Of a DNA stretch of 64,000 nucleotides, positions 47,401 through 55,567 are shown piece after piece; within the stretch, counting starts at the first letter, position 1, and the number at the start of each line of letters is the position of its first letter. Both the position numbers and the translations under genes were made by a program. The notes under the pieces are model-generated. The model saw only the letters and a list, made by a program, of their open reading frames with translations, was not told the DNA's origin and did no database searches. The stretch is from CAVZZV01 sp963779845 (GTDB lineage: Bacteria > Bacteroidota > Bacteroidia > Bacteroidales > GCA-2748055): NCBI GenBank assembly GCA_963779845.1, contig CAVZZV010000005.1, positions 1,116,001-1,180,000 of the forward strand. The letters run 5' to 3'.

Positions 47401-47443
47401 TTTTGAAGTGTTTAAAAAAAGAAAAAGAAAAGTTTATATTTGA
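44408..47443 (+). CDS. ABCG-type transporter (ATPase plus permease) with TerB-like N-terminus
   Basis: 1011 residues. Residues 1-155 are all-helical and acidic, TerB-like (ILIKQDGGLEENELAFVRNF, then NLTLNQHQKYIMLVRLFELA). Residues about 175-240 form a beta region that may be FHA-like (QVVVLRIPENNLYFLRYKGVQ, FLNGRPIHPQ). The ABC domain has Walker A GSSGSGKTTL (near 281), signature SGGERKRLNIAL (near 388), Walker B LFIDEPTSGL and H-loop VIHQPSS, as in the White/ABCG subfamily. A CPSCG motif follows. Helices from about 575 to 760 make the permease, a large loop of about 200 residues sits before the last helix. It is 18 bases after siaC and is the probable output of the switch. Confidence 0.85.
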   Translation: MSEEILKALMQLFAILIKQDGGLEENELAFVRNFLFQQIGQANKDEYLELFLESAGKISGKKESSERENKLTSVMDSVKILGICRKINLTLNQHQKYIMLVRLFELAGAKKEITPQRLAIIKTAADVFKIPEETFYTIESFLLEKESGENRNLLFINSDNTPPDNAKHIHLEYFSGQVVVLRIPENNLYFLRYKGVQEIFLNGRPIHPQTINPFPKGSNIRFPVDKPVFYSDVSSCFLQDNNPDPISFVVDKLEYRFRNNQTGLRNISFSASEGQLVGIMGSSGSGKTTLLNVLSGIVEPYSGSVKINGSDINAKGNNLYGVMGYIPQDDLLIEELSVFENLYYNAKLCFRDLSEEEIKVKVNAILDNLGLIDKKDLRVGSVFNKSISGGERKRLNIALELIREPSILFIDEPTSGLSSRDSENVIDLLRELSLKGKLVFIVIHQPSSDIYKMFDEIVILDEGGYMVYNGNPVEAITYFKNLDAQINSGIAECPSCGNVNPELIFNILEAHLVDEYGHYTKERKVKPEKWEAWFQRYRKHEESPAWPAKLPVNLKIPSLLKQLKIFLTRDIRSKIANRQYIFLTLAIAPALALILSYIIRYIADPLSNTYIFRENENIPIYIFMLLIVSVFLGLILSAEEIFRDRKILKRERFLHLSRSSYLLSKVLVLFLISAFQAFLFVLIANSVLGIKNMGIYYWFAFFSTAACANMIGLNISSSFNSAITIYIVIPLIIIPMMILSGAMFSFGKLNRSVSRIDKVPMLAELIPTRWSYEALMVNQFKKNFFEVNFYGTEKAIVNADFKQSWFIPELENRLRYLQDEYLIKGNIKDKSNDFLVLVNELKNESGLTPAINTPDSLMMNSDAFNPAIAEQFDRMLKDLNQYYLGVFTSQNRAKNNTIKNLLRNKQDTYYQYLDNFHNESLADIVRKIYEKKKIVEFNHRLIRISDPIFLDPEPEGPWSIRTHFFAPQKHFLGKYYDTFGFNMVIIWIFTSFFYGTLYFEVFKKRKRKVYI

Positions 47444-47462
47444 AAAATAAATCAAACACACT

Positions 47463-48353
47463 ATGAGCAAATTAAGAGTCTTCCTATTGCTGATCCCCCT
47501 TCTCGTCCTCTCCTGCCAGTTCCGGACAAATGAACTCAATATGCCCGGTTACGAGCTGTCTCAGGGGGAAATAGAGATTCCTGCACAGGCCATGGAGGAT
47601 ATCATAGACAATATCAGCTCTCCGATTGAAATGGCCGCTTTGATAAAGGATCTGGGGGTTCCCTTTTCCAATAAATATCTGATCAATCTGGACGACATCA
47701 ATTCTTACGCTACCAATTTCAGAATGGCATATAATTTAGGTATTCTCGGAGCCGATCTCGGTTATTTAAATGTTTACGAAAAGACCGGTGCCGCGGTAAA
47801 TTACCTTTCAGCTATAAATAAACTCGCCGATGCCCTGAAAGTTAGCCAATTCTTCGATTTTAGTACCATGAAACGCCTTGCCACGGGAAATTCAAATTTA
47901 GATTCACTGATGTACCTTTCTGTCCATAGCTATAATGAAATGGACAGCCATCTGAGGAAAACGGACCGCAGCAACCTTAGCGCCCTGATGGTCGCCGGTG
48001 TATGGATTGAAGGGATGTTCCAGGTTACCCAGGTCGCTCTTCAGAAACATGATAACTTGCTTGCAGAATATATTGGGGAGCAGAAACTCATCCTTAATGA
48101 CCTGCTGCTTATCCTTAAAAATTATGAAAGGGACGAACAATTCGCTGCACTGATAAAAGATTATGAACTGATAAAGGCAGACTTCGACAAGGTGATTATC
48201 ACCTATGAAATAAATGAGCCTAAGGAAACTGTAGAAAACGGGGTCCTGGTAATCGTTCAGAATGAAAGCTCTGTTGTCGATATTTCCAGGGAGGTGCTGC
48301 ATGATATCATTCAGGTAACAGAAAGAATAAGGAACAAACACCTTATGATGTAA
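47463..48353 (+). CDS. Lipoprotein of the Sia-ABC operon, unknown function
   Basis: 296 residues with a lipoprotein signal (KLRVFLLLIPLLVLSCQF). The mature protein is mostly alpha-helical (AMEDIIDNISSPIEMAALIKDLGVPFS, then YNLGILGADLGYLNVYEKTG and ALKVSQFFDFSTMKRLA), with a WIEGMFQVTQVAL segment, and resembles a family seen next to signalling operons in Bacteroidota. It is 19 bases after the ABC transporter gene and probably works in the periplasm or outer membrane with it. No catalytic residues are evident. Confidence 0.65.
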   Translation: MSKLRVFLLLIPLLVLSCQFRTNELNMPGYELSQGEIEIPAQAMEDIIDNISSPIEMAALIKDLGVPFSNKYLINLDDINSYATNFRMAYNLGILGADLGYLNVYEKTGAAVNYLSAINKLADALKVSQFFDFSTMKRLATGNSNLDSLMYLSVHSYNEMDSHLRKTDRSNLSALMVAGVWIEGMFQVTQVALQKHDNLLAEYIGEQKLILNDLLLILKNYERDEQFAALIKDYELIKADFDKVIITYEINEPKETVENGVLVIVQNESSVVDISREVLHDIIQVTERIRNKHLMM

Positions 48354-48428
48354 ACGCTGAAAACATGAAAACCAAAATCCTCCATAATTCTTTCGCGACC
48401 CATCATCAAATTGAAAAAAAATATTCTG

Positions 48429-48872
48429 ATGAACACGACCTTTAAAATCACTTTAGTTATTTGCCTGTCATTCTTCACTTTGGAGCCGATTGCCTCGCAG
48501 GACATTCAGTATCTTGTCCACGAGTGTGCTACCGCAGCCGGTGAAGATGCTATCTATCTTAAAGATTTCATCGTCGATCTTGAAGCAGTCCGGACCGGAT
48601 CTCCTGTGCCTGTTTACCGCCAATCCCTCGCCTTAAGAAAAAATGTAACCTACCGGTTTCATCTTTGCAATCTGGATGATTCCGAAGGGGAAGCCATTTT
48701 ACGCCTGTACGAAGAGGCGAACCTGATTCTATCTACCTGGGATGCTGCCAGCCAAAAAGAATATAAAACCATCAACTTTGTCTGCAAAAAATCGGGATTT
48801 TATACCGTTATAATCAGCATGAAAGAGGGAAAAGCAGGCAAAGCGGTAGGGGTCATGGCCTATGTGAAATGA
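48429..48872 (+). CDS. Small secreted protein, end of the Sia-ABC operon
   Basis: 147 residues from the ATG at 48429, which opens a signal peptide (TFKITLVICLSFFTLEPIASQ); a TTG at 48411 is possible. The mature 120 residues are beta-rich with two to three cysteines (LVHECATAAGEDAIYLKDF, then YRFHLCNLDDSEGEAIL and FVCKKSGFYTVIISMKEGK), like a pre-peptidase or jelly-roll fold. Not recognised. Co-directional with the preceding lipoprotein, 75 bases apart. Confidence 0.6.
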   Translation: MNTTFKITLVICLSFFTLEPIASQDIQYLVHECATAAGEDAIYLKDFIVDLEAVRTGSPVPVYRQSLALRKNVTYRFHLCNLDDSEGEAILRLYEEANLILSTWDAASQKEYKTINFVCKKSGFYTVIISMKEGKAGKAVGVMAYVK

Positions 48873-48875
48873 AAA

Positions 48876-49877
48876 TTATCCGTTTTGAAAAATATTCCAT
48901 AAACTGTTTCCAATCATTACCAGAACAAATGAGGCAAATAAAATCCGGTTTCCCAGCATTGGCCTGCTGTTTTTAAAATAATTTGAAAGAATGTATGAAA
49001 CCGGAAGGGCGAAAACATACAAAATACCCGGATCCATGTGTGACAGGAAAAAGAAAATTATAAGAGAAATTAGGAAGAGCCAAAAGAAGGAAAGGTAATA
49101 ATTACGGATGTAAATCTTTCTAAACTGAAAAACGCGAAGCATGTAAATACTCGCAACGATGATCAACAGAAAAATAAAACCGCCCACAACCAGATAATTC
49201 CACTGGAGATTGAACCTAAAGCTTATTGAAGTCAGCTCTGCCCATAAACTCCTGAATACATTATGGATGATGCCATTGGTCAGGTAAAGGTAAGTTATAA
49301 TAAACAGATAGGGAAGGATCATTCCAAGAGCGGGGAATAGCCATTCCCTCCAATAAAAAGGCCTGAGAACAATCGAGATAATCCAGATAAATGGCAAAAA
49401 ATAAATCAGGCGTGGATAAAAAAGGCTGGCGATCCCCAAAATTAATCCGGCTTCAAAAAACCGGTAGGAATTTGCCTCTTTTTTGTATACGCTAAAAAGG
49501 AGGGTAAGAATGAGGATAAAGAAAAAACTACTGAAGATATATCCTGAAAAATTCATCAGGGGCAGATAAAAGCTGGTTATGGAGATAAAAAACAACGCAG
49601 GGAGATAGGTCTTCTGCTGGATTAGCATATACATTACATTCAACCTCACCACGAGGAAAGCCTGAAATGAGAGGAATAAGCATGCGAATATTCTGGAAAG
49701 AAGGGGATTTCCAAAGGCAAAGGAACTTAAAGCCCCCCCAATGGACAGGTATCCGGAAGAGGAAGATAACCCCACGCTTACAGGGGAGAAAAAAGCCGGA
49801 AGCCAAAGGATTATCCCAAACAATACGATAAGAATTGCCGAACCAGGTTTATCACCCGAAAAGAGACGAAGGATCAT
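48876..49877 (-). CDS. DUF6427 family polytopic membrane protein
   Basis: 333 residues with about nine membrane helices. The start RLFSGDKPGSAILIVLFGIILWLPAF and FYPRLIYFLPFIWIISIVLRPFYWREWLFPALGMI are typical of the DUF6427 family, which in Bacteroidota commonly sits beside purD, as here. Function is unknown; the topology resembles integral glycosyltransferases of the GT39/87 type but the acidic catalytic pair is not obvious. Confidence 0.7.
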   Translation of the reverse strand: MILRLFSGDKPGSAILIVLFGIILWLPAFFSPVSVGLSSSSGYLSIGGALSSFAFGNPLLSRIFACLFLSFQAFLVVRLNVMYMLIQQKTYLPALFFISITSFYLPLMNFSGYIFSSFFFILILTLLFSVYKKEANSYRFFEAGLILGIASLFYPRLIYFLPFIWIISIVLRPFYWREWLFPALGMILPYLFIITYLYLTNGIIHNVFRSLWAELTSISFRFNLQWNYLVVGGFIFLLIIVASIYMLRVFQFRKIYIRNYYLSFFWLFLISLIIFFFLSHMDPGILYVFALPVSYILSNYFKNSRPMLGNRILFASFVLVMIGNSLWNIFQNG

Positions 49878-49975
49878 TTCTGTTTAACCATTTAAAGCAC
49901 CACAAAATTAGAGGGCAATTTAGGGATAATTTTTATTTGCTTCTAATTTCACCCGATATTGAAAGAGGTAAAGAC

Positions 49976-51247
49976 TTAATACAAATCAAATCCGATATCT
50001 TTCCTGTAAAATTTTCCTTCAAAGTTTATTTTATAGGCATTTTCATAGCATAAATCCAGTGCCTCGCGCATATTTTTTCCAAGGGAAGTAATCGAAAGTA
50101 CCCTTCCTCCGTCGGTAACAAGCTTGTCATCCTGAAAAGAGGTTCCCGCATGAAAGATGATACTATTGGATTCAGCAGGAATTCCGGAAATTTCTTTTCC
50201 TTTTGTATAGGGTCCGGGATACCCTCCTGAAACCAACATTACAGTGCATGCCGTCCTTGAATCGATATTAATATGCACCCCCTCTAACTTACCTTTTGCG
50301 GTGGCTTCAAGAAGATCAATAAAATCTGTCTGGATCCGTGGCAAAACCACCTCCGACTCAGGATCGCCCATCCGGACATTATATTCAATAACATAAGGAT
50401 CGCCGTCCACATTCATCAGCCCGATAAAAATGAAACCTTTATAAACAATCCCCTCTTTCTTTAACCCTTCAATGGTTGGCTTAACGATACGGGATTCAAC
50501 CTTTTCCATAAAAGGTCCTTTGGCAAAAGAAACGGGGGAAACAGCTCCCATTCCGCCGGTATTAAGACCGGTATCGCCCTCTCCGATACGCTTGTAGTCT
50601 TTCGCTTCCGGCAACAGTACATAGGAATTTCCATCTGTCAGCACGAAAACGGAGAGCTCAATTCCTTTTAAGAATTCTTCAATCACCACCTTGTTCCCCG
50701 CCTCGCCGAATTTTCCCTCAAGCATTTCCGATAATTCTTTCCTGGCTTCTTCCATCGAAGCAGGTATCACCACCCCTTTTCCTGCAGCCAGGCCATCTGC
50801 CTTAAGCACAAAGGGCGGATCCAGCGTTTCAAGGAAGTTGAATGCTTCCTCCTTATTTTCAATACTGAATGTTTTATAACGAGCTGTAGGTATACCATAC
50901 CTTTGCATGAAATCTTTTGCAAAATCCTTGCTTCCTTCCAATTCCGCCCCCCGGCGATCGGGACCGATCACCATAAGACCGTGAAGTTCGGGATCGTTCT
51001 GAAAAAAGTCGACTATTCCCTTAACCAGGGGTACTTCAGGACCCACTACCACCATGTCTATATTCTTATCCAGAATAATCGATTTGATCCTCTTAAAATC
51101 GAGGGGATTGATCCCTAAATTGGTTCCTATACCAGCCGTTCCGGCATTCCCCGGAGAAATAAAAAGATGATTAAGCCTGGGACTTTTGGCAACCGTAGCG
51201 GCAAAAGCATGTTCCCTGCCACCGGAACCCAGTATCAGAATGTTCAT
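49976..51247 (-). CDS. purD: Phosphoribosylamine-glycine ligase (GARS)
   Basis: Joins glycine to phosphoribosylamine with ATP in purine synthesis. 423 residues: MNILILGSGGREHAFA at the N-terminus, FSPGNAGTAG-like text, then the ATP-grasp core (GIPTARYKTFSI, PFVLKADGLAAGKGVVI, VVIEEFLKGIELSVFVLTDG, GDTGLNTGGMGAVSP, and MGDPESEVVLPRI). It is intact and of normal length. The DUF6427 gene follows on the same strand after about 100 bases. Confidence 0.97.
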   Translation of the reverse strand: MNILILGSGGREHAFAATVAKSPRLNHLFISPGNAGTAGIGTNLGINPLDFKRIKSIILDKNIDMVVVGPEVPLVKGIVDFFQNDPELHGLMVIGPDRRGAELEGSKDFAKDFMQRYGIPTARYKTFSIENKEEAFNFLETLDPPFVLKADGLAAGKGVVIPASMEEARKELSEMLEGKFGEAGNKVVIEEFLKGIELSVFVLTDGNSYVLLPEAKDYKRIGEGDTGLNTGGMGAVSPVSFAKGPFMEKVESRIVKPTIEGLKKEGIVYKGFIFIGLMNVDGDPYVIEYNVRMGDPESEVVLPRIQTDFIDLLEATAKGKLEGVHINIDSRTACTVMLVSGGYPGPYTKGKEISGIPAESNSIIFHAGTSFQDDKLVTDGGRVLSITSLGKNMREALDLCYENAYKINFEGKFYRKDIGFDLY

Positions 51248-51365
51248 TCATTATTATCTTTCGGCCCAGAAAGGCCTTGTTTATGATCAATCACACAACT
51301 TATCACTTACCCCATCCCGTCTAATCAGGACGATGAGACGCGATTAAATCACCTCTCGGTAATCA

Positions 51366-53505
51366 TCATCTACTTTTCACCACCGGGACCAACTTTTTCT
51401 CATTCCCGATTTTCAAAAACATAAGGCCTGACTGCAGTTGCGAAATATCCAGGTCTGCATTTAAAAATCCATTCACGATCTCAACTTCCCTGTTGAGCAA
51501 TTGCCTGCCTGAGGCATCAAAAAGGGAAATATGTAGGCTGTTGGTGGTTATGCCTGTCATTTCAATTCTCAGATTGTTCGTGGCGGGATTCGGATAAATT
51601 TTGAGCCTGCCCTCAAATAAGCCCTCTATGGAATTCGGACCGGTAATGGTGATGGTATCAGTTTCCAACGGGCCACAATTATGGGCGTCGGTAAGGCTAA
51701 CTGTATAATCCCCAACCATGAGTCCGTTAAAAGCTCCGGTTTCCTGCGCCGCCCCCTCATTTAGAGTAAAACTGTAAGGAAGGATGCCTCCATCGGCGGT
51801 CACGGTAATGGTTCCATCCTCAGCCTGGTAGGCAGTAACATCGGTATAGGCAACATTTTGAATCAGGAGTTCAGAAGGTTCGGTTAAGGTTACCATCTCT
51901 CCCGGTACAGTACATCCCGTTGAATCTTTTACCAGTATGGTGTAATCCCCTGCGTCCAATTGATCAAAAATGTTTATCCCCTCATAGCTTTGGCCACCAT
52001 CGATAGAAAACATCAGGCCGGTGAATCCTCCGGAACCGCTCAGTTCGATGATCCCACTCGAATCGTCAAAGCAGTTGAGGTTAGCCGTGATGGCAGGGTT
52101 GTAGGTAATGGGGAGGCAGCCATACTTGGCCAGAAACAGATTAAAAAATGTCTGATGGGAATTCAAAAGAGTATCGGTCTTTGTATAGAGTTTAGGGGAT
52201 TTAAAACTCCCGCTGACATAGATATCCTCATCTTCATCTACAACAATGGCATAGCCACCATCTTCATAATTTCCTACACCTTTCATACTGGCGGCATTGA
52301 GGATTACTCCCTCGCCGTTAACGGTGCAAACAAAAGGATCGTTGTTCAGGGTCCCGGAACTATACAGTGTGTCCGCCCCAAAAACAACCTGATTGGAAAA
52401 ATAGCCTGTCAGATAAATTTTGTCATTACTAATGAAAATCCCTCGGGCTACATCGTCCGATATACCCCCAATTTGTTTTACCCATTGCAGCTTGAAATCC
52501 GATCCGGAGTACTTGGCAAGAAACATATCCCTTGAACCTTTACTGCTTAATATTTTAGAGCTTTTAATATTATCAATGGAATCTAATTTCAGGTCATATG
52601 AGTAAAAGTACCCGAATTGAAAAATATCAGTTCCGTTTCCCATCATGGAGGCAGAATAATCATTATCCAACCCGGAAATCACCCGTAATCCGGTGAAGGC
52701 CCCTGCAGAATTCAACCGGGCAAGATAAACATCTGTTTTACCGGGACTTTGAAGGGTATCGTCCGCAATAAATAAAGAATCCTGGAAAATTCCTGAAACA
52801 AAGTAATCATTATCGACCTGTGAAATACAATTTATGGTAGAAAAATTGTGATGAACTATAATCAAAACTACTCCAGACAAAATTTCCGTTATTATCAAAT
52901 TTTGCTAAGAAAATTGTTGTTTAATTTTTCTGACGGTGAAGACATTGCCTTCAAAATCGATTGAATCCGTATAAGAATCCACTTACAAGAATATTGTTAT
53001 CTTTATCCATGAAATATTTTATTAACTCTTTGAAGTGCTGGACCAAGAGCAGCAATTTTCAGCCATAACAAGTTCCATACTTATCAAATTTGGATAAAAA
53101 AATGTCAAAGTCTCCTGAGGATTTTATTTTATTTCCCTGAATGATCACGCTATCTTTAAATGTTGAGGCAAGGAATAAATTTCCAGTCTTATCAATAATA
53201 ATATTGGAAGGACCATCATTATCTTTCGATCCATAAGTAATAAGCGAAAATAATTCACCTTCATAATCGGTTTTCATGATATACCCATCCCAACTCCCAT
53301 TTGACATATATCGCAAATCTTCTGTTACTATTAATTCATCATTAAATCTGCCGACATAGTACACAAATTTATTAAGCGTATCAATTGCGGAACATAAAGG
53401 GACAATGTCTTTAGGACTTGTTAGATATTTTCCATTATAAAAATCCTGTGCATAGAAATGAAATACTATCATTAAAAAAAATGGAATAAGCATAATCCTT
53501 TTCAT
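51366..53505 (-). pseudogene. T9SS-exported beta-propeller (SBBP-type) protein, broken
   Basis: An N-terminal piece (53505-53059) has a signal peptide (KRIMLIPFFLMIVFHFYAQ) and propeller text ending at a stop (DIFLSKFDKYGTCYG). A 510-residue piece (52898-51366) resumes with repeats (LFLAKYG, DEDIYVSGSFKSPK), then SprB-like repeats (SIDGGQSYEGINIF, DAGDYTILVKDSTGCTV) and a T9SS sorting domain (IYPNPATNNLRIEM). The 160 bases between read as the missing repeat across several frames (KDNNILVSGF, then IFLAKFDNNGNFVWSSF), so at least three lesions occurred. The second piece has no export signal and cannot be secreted on its own. Confidence 0.8.
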
Positions 53506-53591
53506 AGTAAAATATTTTATTGATTTTAATTAGGATTTCAAGAAAATTTATGGACAATATCATCATCTCAAATTCTTTATATTCAAGTTAT

Positions 53592-53762
53592 TTAAAGGAT
53601 CGTATTCTTACTTGAATTAACAAAACAATATGCAGTATACAATTGCGACGCCGTTTCATTAAATGTGGATTCAGTACCATCTCCACCGCCAGAATATGTT
53701 TCATTAAATCCACTTATACTAAATCTTCGGTGCTGTCCATTTCTTTTTTTCCATTCCTTCAT
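53592..53762 (-). CDS. Candidate lasso/RiPP precursor peptide (probably frameshifted)
   Basis: A 56-residue frame lies 24 bases past the B2 remnant on the same strand. From residue 15 it reads SISGFNETYSGGGDGTESTF, a Gly/Thr-rich segment like a core peptide. Its leader part is in another frame: an ATG at 53754 gives MEKKKWTAPKI, which fits the W/Y-x-x-P-x-L/I leader motif bound by PqqD-like B1 proteins, followed by a stop. One indel would join them into a 50-odd-residue precursor. Position and composition support it, but no homology was tested; the TTA-rich tail (LYTAYCFVNSSKN) is unusual. Confidence 0.4.
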   Translation of the reverse strand: MKEWKKRNGQHRRFSISGFNETYSGGGDGTESTFNETASQLYTAYCFVNSSKNTIL

Positions 53763-53786
53763 ATACTTATTATATTTAAATTTACA

Positions 53787-54199
53787 TTAACAACTTCTCA
53801 ACAATACAAACTTGGATTCTAAAGAACTCTTTCGCGTTTGCCAATTAAATTTACCTAATCTTGCATGAGGCAATTCCTTCCCTTCTGAACAGAAAACTCC
53901 TATTTCGATAATAGTTTTATAACCCATATCCGAAAAAACGGCCTTTTCACCAGACTTTTAACTAGACATGTCTTTTTCAGTGGTAAAAAAAATCAATAGT
54001 CTGTCTATTTTCCGGTGAAATCCGAGACAATATTAGATCTATTGATCCAACTGGATGATCCCAGAAATCTTTTCACTTTTAACAAAACCAATAATCTTTT
54101 ATTGGAAAGCAAAATCAATACAAAATTATATTTAACCGTCAACCATACCACCCGGTTCACAAAACTGAAATTCTTTATATATTTTCTGAGATAGTTCAT
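53787..54199 (-). pseudogene. Lasso-type B2 leader peptidase (transglutaminase-like), broken
   Basis: The ATG at 54199 overlaps the B1 stop (ATGA), and the first 64 residues (LRKYIKNFSFVNRVVWLTVKYNFVL) look like the B2 N-terminus before a stop at 54005. Beyond it KKTCLVKSLV gives the catalytic cysteine region in the same frame after two stops; one base over, SDMGYKTIIEIGVFCSEGKELPHARL gives the G-x-IGV and histidine region, with the normally conserved AHAW changed to PHAR. About 137 residues in total is the usual B2 length. It should be inactive. Confidence 0.7.
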
Positions 54200-54498
54200 T
54201 CCTTTACAATAAGTAAGTCTTTCTCCATTAGCTGAGACAAATAACCTTTCGTATCGGAAAGGCACAAATCTTCATGCACATCGAACTCATTCATTAATTG
54301 TCTTACAAGATCCGAGAAGAGGATCTCCTCTTCCAGTAACTCCCATATTCGTGTACCCACCGAATCAAGCCCGTAATATTCCCCGTTTTTAAGGCTTAAC
54401 ATGACAACCTCTCCGTCGATATAGGTAAACTCTTGCTCCTTATCACGTTGAAGTATCGTCTCGGATGTGATCGCAGCCTTTTTATTTTTCTTTGACAT
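54196..54498 (-). CDS. PqqD-like precursor-recognition protein (lasso B1)
   Basis: 100 residues. EFTYIDGEVVMLSLKNGEYYGLDSVGTRIWELLEEE is the PqqD/RRE fold that grips RiPP leader peptides, with the NGEYYGLDxVGxRIWELL signature; ENEFDVHEDLCLSDTKGYLSQL-like text follows. It overlaps the B2 remnant by 4 bases. In lasso clusters, B1 delivers the precursor to the B2 peptidase and C cyclase. This protein is intact whereas B2 is broken. Confidence 0.85.
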   Translation of the reverse strand: MSKKNKKAAITSETILQRDKEQEFTYIDGEVVMLSLKNGEYYGLDSVGTRIWELLEEEILFSDLVRQLMNEFDVHEDLCLSDTKGYLSQLMEKDLLIVKE

Positions 54499-54721
54499 TT
54501 CCCTTCTCCGTATAAAGAATATAGCTTTCCCAAAATTAATAAAAATATCTGGTTGTTAGATAAATAACGAGATTTTTTATAAATAGTTCCAAATATGGGA
54601 TTGAAATGTCCTTTGATGAATTTAAAAGTAAATCCCCAACAGCAAAAAAGGGGTTCCTGTTTTGGAGCATAAAATCGGAAAATTCTTTGGAATTGATTCA
54701 AAAAACAGAGGGGATATTGAA

Positions 54722-55566
54722 TTAGAGATATCCAAATCGTTTCATCATAGCTTCATGTTTGCTGATAATTTCATCAATAAGCCTTCTGTCGAGATGAGTA
54801 AGGTATGATCCGGCCTTCCCCTCCCGGAAAAAAGATTTCATCTTTAAAGGTTTTTCTCCAAAACCCTCCTTTTCCTCCATGCTTTTTAGCTTAGTGAAAT
54901 CAGCATTCGCAATGGCTTTTCGTATTTGAGCTTCCTCCATGTCCATTTCAAGAAAATCAATCGCTTTTTTGAATTCCCGGTAGGGTATCGTCTAACATAT
55001 CTTCATAACGCAGGACTAAAACCGGCAACCCGGAATCGTCCACCCAACTTTTAATATGCCCCGACCAGTCCGACAAGATCCTGTTTAAGCTGATTGTGTA
55101 ACTTACGCGGGTTACGGCAGAATGCGTTATGGATATTATTTATATCAGCCACTGCCTTATCCATCGGAGAAGAGGAATGAAATGAATAGGAAACCGCTAT
55201 ATCGAGTGGATTTCGTATGAAGTACAAAACCGATTTTGTAGCTTCGGATGGAAACAGTGGCTCTCCGGAAGGGAGTCCTTTTCCAGGCATCATGAACCTT
55301 TTGAAAGTGAGGACTATGAACATGTTCCGAAAGATCTCGGTAAACCCAGGGCCGTAGATTTTCTATTTCTTCCGGTAAAGATCCGAAGAAGAAACACCGG
55401 CAGCATTATCAAAAATGGCACGACTGCTGGCGATCGGAGTAGAATTGAGCTGGTTAATATTCACCGGCTCCTCCTGCCCTGACAATAGATTCGACAGAAA
55501 TACCCTGAACCAGGTATTGCCCGATTTGGGGTAGGAGGCCAACCATACGATACTTTTATTCGGCAT
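54722..55566 (-). pseudogene. PAPS-dependent sulfotransferase, frameshifted
   Basis: The N-terminal piece starts one base after the kinase stop and has VWLASYPKSGNTWFRVFLSN, the 5-prime-phosphosulfate loop. It ends at 55363 by a frameshift (LYRKK stop), after which IENLRPWVYRDLSEHVHSP continues in another frame, then TKSVLYFIRNPLDIAVSYSFH (3-prime-phosphate site), another shift near 55080, LPVLVLRYEDMLDD, and a last shift near 54975 before FFREGKAGSYLTHLD. At least four lesions are seen, both insertions and a deletion. Sulfotransferases of this type decorate RiPPs or other small molecules. Confidence 0.8.
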
Positions 55567-55567
55567 T

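Noticed and set aside
44000..47443. A GGDEF or other SiaD-like output downstream of SiaC
   Set aside because: No GGDEF/GGEEF motif is present in the ABC protein or neighbours; Walker and signature motifs define it as an ABC ATPase.
54396..54701. A 101-codon frame overlapping the PqqD-like gene upstream
   Set aside because: Its second half is the PqqD-like gene in another frame and the first half has no motif; the spacer 54499-54721 appears non-coding.
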